Assembly: GCA_910589025.1 (NCBI GenBank)
Contig: CAJURM010000015.1
Span: 1-50,012 of the forward strand
DNA length: 50,012 bases
DNA from: an uncultured Odoribacter sp.
GTDB lineage: Bacteria > Bacteroidota > Bacteroidia > Bacteroidales > Marinifilaceae
Reading direction: 5' to 3'
Shown: in pieces, positions 44,271 through 50,012 of the stretch
Numbering within the stretch: the first letter of the stretch is position 1
How the letters are laid out: each line of letters begins with the position of its first letter
Made by a program: the position numbers and the translations under genes
Notes under the pieces: model-generated
The model's database searches: none
Told to the model about the DNA's origin: nothing
What the model saw: the letters and a program-made list of their open reading frames with translations, nothing else

Positions 44271-44946
44271 CGCTTATTTTATATTTTTTTCTCATCAGTA
44301 ATTCTGCAAATTCATAATCCAACCAGTTATCTATATCCACAGATGATAAATCATCCATTACATATTTTTTTATCTTCTTAAAAGTCAACTTTCCTTCCCG
44401 TCTAAAAGAAGCAATATTTATAATATAAATGGCTCCATTATATTCATAATAATTCAGATTTTGACGCCGATCAGCCCCTTTATTCAAAGTCAACTCCAAA
44501 TAACCTGCCGCATTTTCGGAGCAAATTACCGAAGCACTATGAGAAGATTTTACAGAAACAACCATATCCGTCGTACGGTCATACAACTCCAGAGCCTTAC
44601 GAATATGTTCTACTGTACGAAACGGAGAAGTCGGTTGCAATAACAATAATGTTTCATAATGCTCTCCCTTACATTCATAAAAATCCAAAGCATGAAGCAA
44701 TACCTCTGTCGTTTTAGAGGTATCTGTAGCTAAAGCCGAAGGTCTTAAAAAAGGAACTTTTAATCCATATCCTTCCACTATTCCCGTAATCTCCTTACTA
44801 TCCGAAGATACGCATATGTCCTTATCTGGAAGAATTCCCCGTGCAGCGTCTATCGTATAACAAATCAACGGCTTGTCAGCCAGTAAACAGATATTCTTGC
44901 CAGGTAAACCTTTACTTCCTCCCCGTGCCGGTATAACCGCCAACAT
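44260..44946 (-). CDS. neuA: CMP-nonulosonic acid synthetase (NeuA/LegF-like)
   Basis: A cytidylyltransferase of 228 residues that activates a nonulosonic acid with CTP. MLAVIPARGGSKGLPGKNI is the CTP-binding signature, and ICVSSDSKEITGIVEGYG and LLLLQPTSPFRTVEHI are typical of the NeuA group, as is DIDNWLDYEFAELLM near the end (Asp pair for metal). Start set at MLAVIP because the N-terminus of the family begins just before IPARGGSKG; a longer start at 44967 exists. With the PtmE- and LegC-like neighbours the substrate is more likely legionaminic-type than N-acetylneuraminic acid, which sequence alone does not prove. Confidence 0.9.
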   Translation of the reverse strand: MLAVIPARGGSKGLPGKNICLLADKPLICYTIDAARGILPDKDICVSSDSKEITGIVEGYGLKVPFLRPSALATDTSKTTEVLLHALDFYECKGEHYETLLLLQPTSPFRTVEHIRKALELYDRTTDMVVSVKSSHSASVICSENAAGYLELTLNKGADRRQNLNYYEYNGAIYIINIASFRREGKLTFKKIKKYVMDDLSSVDIDNWLDYEFAELLMRKKYKISDEG

Positions 44947-44981
44947 TTTTCCCCATGTATCACACATAACCTAAATTCCTT

Positions 44982-46028
44982 CTACAAATGTTTCGCAAAT
45001 TCCTGAGCTTTCTTATAATCTTCCAGTTTACCAATATCTATCCAATAGCCCATCAAGGGGAAACGCACCACTTTACCTCCCCGGTCTACAACCATCCGGA
45101 TAAGATCTGTAGCGTTAAAGTGTTGATTTTTAGGAATTAGTGAAAGCAACTCACGCTTAATTAAATAAATACCGGAATTAGCATAATAGTTATAAACCGG
45201 TTTTTCTTCCACATCCACAACCCTATCGCCATCTATTTTAAATATCCCATACGGCACTGCAACAGAATAAGGAATAGCAGCCACAGCCATATCGGCCCCG
45301 CTTTCTTTAAAATACAAATAGAATTCTTCAAAATCGATGTTTGTAAAAAGATCCGAGTTCATCACCAGAATAAGATCATTTTCATACTCTTCAATCAAAC
45401 CTGCCGCCCCTAAAGTACCCAGATATTCCTTTTCCCTAACACATCTGATTTTTACATTTCCCCGTTTATCTTTAAAATGTTCTTCCAATTGCTCCGCCAA
45501 ATAATTTACAGTCACATACAGATTTTCTATCCCACAGTCCAGCAAACGTTCTATATTGTAATCAATAATGGTTTTATCCCCTATTTTTAACAAAGGCTTT
45601 GGAACTGAATCCGTTAACGGACGAAGACGTTCACCCCGACCTCCGGCCATAAGCACCACATCCAAAGGCAAGACAGAATAAGTTTTTTTCAAATTATAAA
45701 CTTTACATATTTTCCCTTCACTATCCAAACAGGGCAAAAGAACAATTCCCGATACCCTGCAACGCCGGATTATTCCAACATCTATTTGTCCCGCTTTTAA
45801 AAAAGAAAAATTTTTATGCATTACCCAGGATACTGATTCTTCCAGAGAAATACCTTCTATTATTTTCCTGCGGATATCCCCGTCAGTTAAGGTTCCTACC
45901 ATAACTTCATTATCATCAACCACTAATAGTGTCAAAGCATCTCCGGATAAAGTATTTAATACTTTCAGAGCTTCCTTAATGGTCAAATGTTCCGGTATGA
46001 TATGATTCTTTACTAATTCCCCCATCAT
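44982..46028 (-). CDS. PtmE-like nucleotidyltransferase with N-terminal CBS pair
   Basis: A protein of 348 residues. Residues about 10-120 form two CBS motifs (LTIKEALKVLN, VMVGTLTDGDIRRKII). Residues about 125-348 form a sugar-1-phosphate nucleotidyltransferase: VVLMAGGRGERLRPLTD, VPKPLLKIGDKTIIDYNI, ILVMNSDLFTNIDF. In Campylobacter the matching enzyme, PtmE, makes GDP-glucosamine for the GDP-linked route to legionaminic acid. The CBS domains may sense adenosine nucleotides. Start at ATG 46028 overlaps the NeuC stop by one base; a GTG three bases earlier is possible. Confidence 0.87.
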   Translation of the reverse strand: MMGELVKNHIIPEHLTIKEALKVLNTLSGDALTLLVVDDNEVMVGTLTDGDIRRKIIEGISLEESVSWVMHKNFSFLKAGQIDVGIIRRCRVSGIVLLPCLDSEGKICKVYNLKKTYSVLPLDVVLMAGGRGERLRPLTDSVPKPLLKIGDKTIIDYNIERLLDCGIENLYVTVNYLAEQLEEHFKDKRGNVKIRCVREKEYLGTLGAAGLIEEYENDLILVMNSDLFTNIDFEEFYLYFKESGADMAVAAIPYSVAVPYGIFKIDGDRVVDVEEKPVYNYYANSGIYLIKRELLSLIPKNQHFNATDLIRMVVDRGGKVVRFPLMGYWIDIGKLEDYKKAQEFAKHL

Positions 46029-47197
46029 CACAATTTCATTTCTGGCTGATCATAAAAAGACTTCCGAAGTATTTTCTCCGGCTCAATCTGTTTAAGTGTC
46101 TCAAATATAGTTTTTAATGTACCGGGCTTTTCATAAGGATTATCTGCTTTATCCGCTTGCCTCCTGAACTCCGGCGTAAGTATCTTTTGTAACCCTCTAA
46201 TAATACTATCTTTGACTGGCAAACAATCGAACACCCCTTCCCCTCGTACACGTCCCTTTTGCCGATCTCCAATATTCAAAACTGGTTTGCCGAAATAAGG
46301 TGCTTCTACCAAACCACTGGAAGAATTACCCACAACTGCCGTCACATAACGTAAAGCCGCATAATATCTTCTTTTACCTAACGAAGTTACACTTATCGCC
46401 CGACCAGAATTTTTCCTTACAAAATCCCTAATCAAGTTGTTTATCACTTGACCCTGTGCATCTGAATTTGCCAAAGTGAACAACAGCCTGTACTCCTTAA
46501 ACTCTTCCAAAGCAGCCAATAATTCACGACATTGAATCTCTGCTGTATTATTTTCCATGGTAACCGGATGAAACGTTATTAACAAAGAATTTATTCCTAA
46601 ATTAAACCCTAAACTTTCTTCTAGCTCATCCTGCCGCATGATTTTCTCCCTCCGTATATTATCTATCCCCAATGCTCCTACCCAAAAAACATGTTCCGGA
46701 TGTTCCCCCATCTGTATCACTCTTTGTCGGTAAATTTCCGTCGAAGTAAAATGCACATGACTTAACTTAGTTATCGCATGCCGTATCGCATTATCCCATG
46801 CTCCCTCCGTTATCTCTCCCCCATACAAATGAACTACAGGAATCCGGTACATCAAAGCTACTTCAACTGCAACCAATATTTCGTAACGATCCCCTAAAAC
46901 AAGCATCAAATCGGGAGCCAATTCTCCCAAAGCATCCGCCAATCCAATCATTCCAACACCCATAGATTTAACAATCCCATTCGGAGTAACAGACGAGAGA
47001 AGCATCTCTACTTTTTTATCAATACGAAAACCATCTTTTTCAATCTCCCGATATGTTAACCCAAATTCAGGCGAAAGATGCATGTTGGTTACAATAATCT
47101 GCAACTCCAATTGCTCATCTTCACTAATCAGACGCATCAAATCACTCAATATCCCATACTCAGCCCGGGTACCTGTAACAACACAAATTTTCCTCAT
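46028..47197 (-). CDS. neuC: Hydrolysing nucleotide-sugar 2-epimerase (NeuC/LegG-like)
   Basis: An enzyme of 389 residues. It removes the nucleotide from a UDP- or GDP-linked 2-acetamido sugar and inverts C2, giving the free mannosamine-type precursor. MRKICVVTGTRAEYGIL, HLYGGEITEGAWDNAIRHA (about 122-140), FWVGALGIDNI, TFHPVT and VVGNSSSGLVEAP are family marks. It could act on UDP-GlcNAc (NeuC) or on the GDP-diacetamido sugar of the legionaminic route (LegG); the PtmE neighbour favours the second. It starts by a 4-bp ATGA overlap with neuB. Confidence 0.9.
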   Translation of the reverse strand: MRKICVVTGTRAEYGILSDLMRLISEDEQLELQIIVTNMHLSPEFGLTYREIEKDGFRIDKKVEMLLSSVTPNGIVKSMGVGMIGLADALGELAPDLMLVLGDRYEILVAVEVALMYRIPVVHLYGGEITEGAWDNAIRHAITKLSHVHFTSTEIYRQRVIQMGEHPEHVFWVGALGIDNIRREKIMRQDELEESLGFNLGINSLLITFHPVTMENNTAEIQCRELLAALEEFKEYRLLFTLANSDAQGQVINNLIRDFVRKNSGRAISVTSLGKRRYYAALRYVTAVVGNSSSGLVEAPYFGKPVLNIGDRQKGRVRGEGVFDCLPVKDSIIRGLQKILTPEFRRQADKADNPYEKPGTLKTIFETLKQIEPEKILRKSFYDQPEMKL

Positions 47198-48198
47198 ATT
47201 TCTATTAATTCATCCTCCAGAAAATCTCTTTGCGCCCTTCTTCCCAAAATCTCATCCCAGTACATCGGACTAATACCATTCCCGGGACGTTTCACCGTAA
47301 TATTATCTTCCGTAAAAACCTCTCCAGCCCGAATCGAACGATAAGCCACTATACTCTTTCTGGCAATATCCACATTTTTTCTCTCGGAATATGATACTTG
47401 CTTTAATCCACTTCCCAATGCTCTTTCAACATGTCGAATGCTTTCTATCATCGCCTTCAACTCCCGAGGTTCCAACGAAGCTTTATGATCCGGTCCTCCT
47501 AAATCCCGATCCAAAGTAAAATGCTTTTCAATCACACTTGCCCCCATAGCAACAGCAGCTATCGGGATTTCAATTCCCAAAGTATGGTCGGAATAGCCAA
47601 CTCGAGTAGAAAAACTCCGGGACAATGTTTGCATTGCTTTTAAATTCACATCCTCATAAGGTGTCGGATACTCCGTATTGCAATGCAACAAAATAATTTT
47701 CTCTCTTCCCAATCCATTCCCTTCCAATACCCCTATAGCTTTCTCTATTTCCCCCAAATTACTCATACCTGTAGAAAGAATTACCGGTATCCCTAAACCT
47801 GCGATTTTTCGTAAATAAGGCAAATTCGTAATCTCTCCCGAAGGTATTTTCATAAAATCCATCCGCAATTCTTCCAAAACATCTATAGAAACCAAATCAA
47901 AAGGGGTAGACAGGAATTTGATTCCCTCCCGCTCACAATCCCATTTCAACCGCTGATAATCTCCCAGAGGCAAATGAATCCTTCGACACATATCCAATTG
48001 CGATTCTTCTACACCAGTATTCTCTTTCTGATAGTCAGCCTGAACTGCATATTTAGATATCACCAATTCCGGAACAGCCGTCTGAAATTTTATATAATCC
48101 GCTCCGGCCTCTTTAGCTGCAATAATCATTTGCTTTGCTAACTCATAACTTCCATTATGATTTACTCCGGCCTCTGCAATGATAATAACCTTATCCAT
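47194..48198 (-). CDS. neuB: Nonulosonic acid synthase (NeuB/LegI-like)
   Basis: An enzyme of 334 residues that condenses phosphoenolpyruvate with a free N-acyl hexosamine to form a nine-carbon acidic sugar. The barrel has IIIAEAGVNHNGSYELAKQ at the start, ADYIKFQT, FLSTPFD, FMKIPSGEITNLPYL and GYSDHTLGIEIP. KHFTLDRDLGGPDHKASLEP marks the active-site loop. The C-terminal about 60 residues are the antifreeze-like SAF domain (RKSIVAYRSIRAGE). The start MDKVII overlaps the upstream HAD gene by 8 bp. NeuB, LegI and PseI specificities cannot be separated by eye. Confidence 0.93.
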   Translation of the reverse strand: MDKVIIIAEAGVNHNGSYELAKQMIIAAKEAGADYIKFQTAVPELVISKYAVQADYQKENTGVEESQLDMCRRIHLPLGDYQRLKWDCEREGIKFLSTPFDLVSIDVLEELRMDFMKIPSGEITNLPYLRKIAGLGIPVILSTGMSNLGEIEKAIGVLEGNGLGREKIILLHCNTEYPTPYEDVNLKAMQTLSRSFSTRVGYSDHTLGIEIPIAAVAMGASVIEKHFTLDRDLGGPDHKASLEPRELKAMIESIRHVERALGSGLKQVSYSERKNVDIARKSIVAYRSIRAGEVFTEDNITVKRPGNGISPMYWDEILGRRAQRDFLEDELIEI

Positions 48199-48511
48199 GA
48201 CTTTTCTCTTCAAGAAATTTACCTATAACATCCCAATTATCTTCAAACTGAAAAGCCCGATCGTCAATCCATATATCTCCTATCGGTTTACCCATAATTA
48301 GCTGATGATACTTTATTCCGTATCTTTTTAGCCAATCCACCGTCATCTCATATTCCACCCATGTGCGAGCCGAATATATAATAATCGTATGCCCCTGCTC
48401 ATAAAGCGAATTTATAGTTTCTTTAGCATTCTTCTTGGGCTTTGCCAGACACCGACTATACGTCCTTTCTTCAGAACATATCGTGCCATCCATATCAATA
48501 ATGATCTGCAT
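48191..48511 (-). CDS. Minimal HAD-family phosphatase of the capsule-biosynthesis type
   Basis: A protein of 106 residues beginning MQIIIDMDGTICSEE: the HAD nucleophile Asp 6 and the DMDGT loop are at the very N-terminus. IIIYSARTWVEYEM provides the motif II Ser/Thr region and GKPIGDIWIDDRAF the motif III Lys and motif IV Asp pair. There is no cap domain, so it needs a large or protein-held substrate, or acts on a small sugar phosphate. Similar mini-HADs occur in surface-polysaccharide loci; the substrate is not known. It overlaps the ATP-grasp gene by 17 bp and neuB by 8 bp. Confidence 0.8.
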   Translation of the reverse strand: MQIIIDMDGTICSEERTYSRCLAKPKKNAKETINSLYEQGHTIIIYSARTWVEYEMTVDWLKRYGIKYHQLIMGKPIGDIWIDDRAFQFEDNWDVIGKFLEEKSHG

Positions 48512-49457
48512 AAAATACAACTTCTTTTAAATACCGAGTCATTAAAGTTCCTGCTTTCCAATCATCTACACGCGTTATTTCTTCTCCTAATGCTTCTTTC
48601 ACAATAAAAGAGATCATTCCAGAACCTGCTAAAATACTAGCAATTACCCCACCACCCAAGCGAGGATTAATTTCCATAATATAAAGCTTTTCTTTTTTAT
48701 TATCTTTTATAAACTGCAACGTTACAGGTCCTCTGAACTCCCCAGCCTTTAAAATTTTCTCCGCAATTTCTATAACAGCTAGCTCTCTAACCACCCGGCT
48801 TCTTGTCACCTCCCCTCCTGCCACTTCTTCCCGGATTCGTGGCACAATGGATATGATTTCCTGATTTTTCCCGACGTAACAATCAACCGTAAACTCAGTC
48901 CTGTCAGCAATGTATTCCTGGATGATGTATTTATCCCTATTTAAACTGATTGGAAATTCCTCTTCTCTTGAAATCACCCGTATTCCCCTGGAAGCAGAGC
49001 CCCATCTCGGTTTCAAAATAACTGGATAGGCATAGTTATTTTTCCCCTCATAAAAAATAGGCTGACCAATCTGATGCTCTGCAAACCAATGAGCAGCCAA
49101 TATTTTGTCAAACATCACATTACAAATACCAGCTTCCGAAACAGGTATAAAAACAGAATTACACTCTGTTTTCAAATGACTTGCCACTTCCACTGACGGA
49201 TCAACAAACGGAAGAACAATAGCGATTCTTTTCTGACAAATCACCCGTTTCAAATCTTCAATAACTCCCTTCTCATTCCACCTCATCCCGATAATGACTT
49301 CTCCTTCAATTGCTATTGGGACCTCTCTTATCAGCTCGTAAGAAAATATATTAATCTTTATGCCATAGGCTTCTCCATATTGCTTAAAATATTGAGCAAT
49401 AGAAACCCTCTTCCCTCCTCCTAAAAATAAAATATTAATTTCTTTTTTATTATTCAT
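48495..49457 (-). CDS. ATP-grasp enzyme in the nonulosonate operon
   Basis: A protein of 320 residues starting MNNKKEINILFLGGGKRVSI with a PreATP-grasp Rossmann-like unit. Residues about 115-300 are ATP-grasp: YPVILKPRWGSASRGIRVIS (P-loop-like Lys and Gly-rich strand), YIIQEYIADRTEFTVDCYVG, and MEINPRLGGGV (metal-binding Glu and Asn). This resembles carbamoyl-phosphate-synthase-like ATP-grasp ligases that join a carboxylate to an amine. A role in decorating the nonulosonic acid with an amino-acid-like group is possible but inferred only from the operon. Start at 49457 chosen because an earlier one would overlap legC. Confidence 0.78.
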   Translation of the reverse strand: MNNKKEINILFLGGGKRVSIAQYFKQYGEAYGIKINIFSYELIREVPIAIEGEVIIGMRWNEKGVIEDLKRVICQKRIAIVLPFVDPSVEVASHLKTECNSVFIPVSEAGICNVMFDKILAAHWFAEHQIGQPIFYEGKNNYAYPVILKPRWGSASRGIRVISREEEFPISLNRDKYIIQEYIADRTEFTVDCYVGKNQEIISIVPRIREEVAGGEVTRSRVVRELAVIEIAEKILKAGEFRGPVTLQFIKDNKKEKLYIMEINPRLGGGVIASILAGSGMISFIVKEALGEEITRVDDWKAGTLMTRYLKEVVFYADHY

Positions 49458-49473
49458 CTTTTTGCTCTTTAAG

Positions 49474-50012
<539 letters not shown>

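Overview
The window looks like a chromosomal stretch of a strictly Gram-negative member of the Bacteroidales. Signs are the recurrent Bacteroidetes-type promoter element TAnnTTTG upstream of many genes, the absence of clear Shine-Dalgarno sequences, a lipoprotein beta-propeller, a DcaP-like porin, a ribosomal protein S16 with a long Ala/Glu tail, a long type-2-like isoleucyl-tRNA synthetase and a DksA-like protein with a degenerate zinc finger. Cobalamin use, a B12-dependent ribonucleotide reductase and ADP-forming acetyl-CoA synthetase would fit an anaerobic gut genus such as Odoribacter or a relative, but that genus call is only a guess.

Layout. 1-5.1 kb: surface proteins (a SUMF1 plus fibrinogen-like protein cut by the left edge, a porin, a lipoprotein). 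5.1-14.7 kb: housekeeping genes (ribF, AdoCbl-dependent ribonucleotide reductase, rimM-rpsP, an Nramp metal transporter, ADP-forming acetyl-CoA synthetase, a 54-residue membrane protein, a flavodoxin). 14.7-21.7 kb: late cobalamin biosynthesis as two divergent operons, cobU-cobT-cobS-cobC on the minus strand and phosphatase-cbiP-cobD-cbiB on the plus strand, firing from a roughly 100-bp intergenic region. 21.7-25.4 kb: aspartate kinase followed by a polyprenyl-phosphate sugar synthase-like and a GT-C glycosyltransferase. 25.8-30.3 kb: ileS-dksA-like-lspA. 30.6-31.9 kb: two small exported proteins of unknown function. 32.1-36.7 kb: topA and a PpiD/SurA-like foldase.

36.8-50 kb: a minus-strand surface-glycan locus. 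Read in the direction of transcription it starts with a LegC-type aminotransferase cut by the contig end, then an ATP-grasp enzyme, a mini HAD phosphatase, NeuB-, NeuC-, PtmE- and NeuA-type enzymes for a CMP-activated nonulosonic acid (most likely legionaminic-acid-like), a GNGPSL-motif protein resembling CstII/Maf-type transferases, then GT2, GT4, YfhO-like and two more GT2 proteins. The overlapping stop/start codons indicate translational coupling. The most interesting biology is this nonulosonate cassette with its unassigned ATP-grasp and GNGPSL proteins, and the altered GXHH signature of IleRS.

The right end is 54 consecutive G residues, almost certainly a sequencing or assembly artefact that truncates legC. 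Many start codons were moved inward from the longest reading frame using conserved N-termini, promoter positions and stop/start overlaps.
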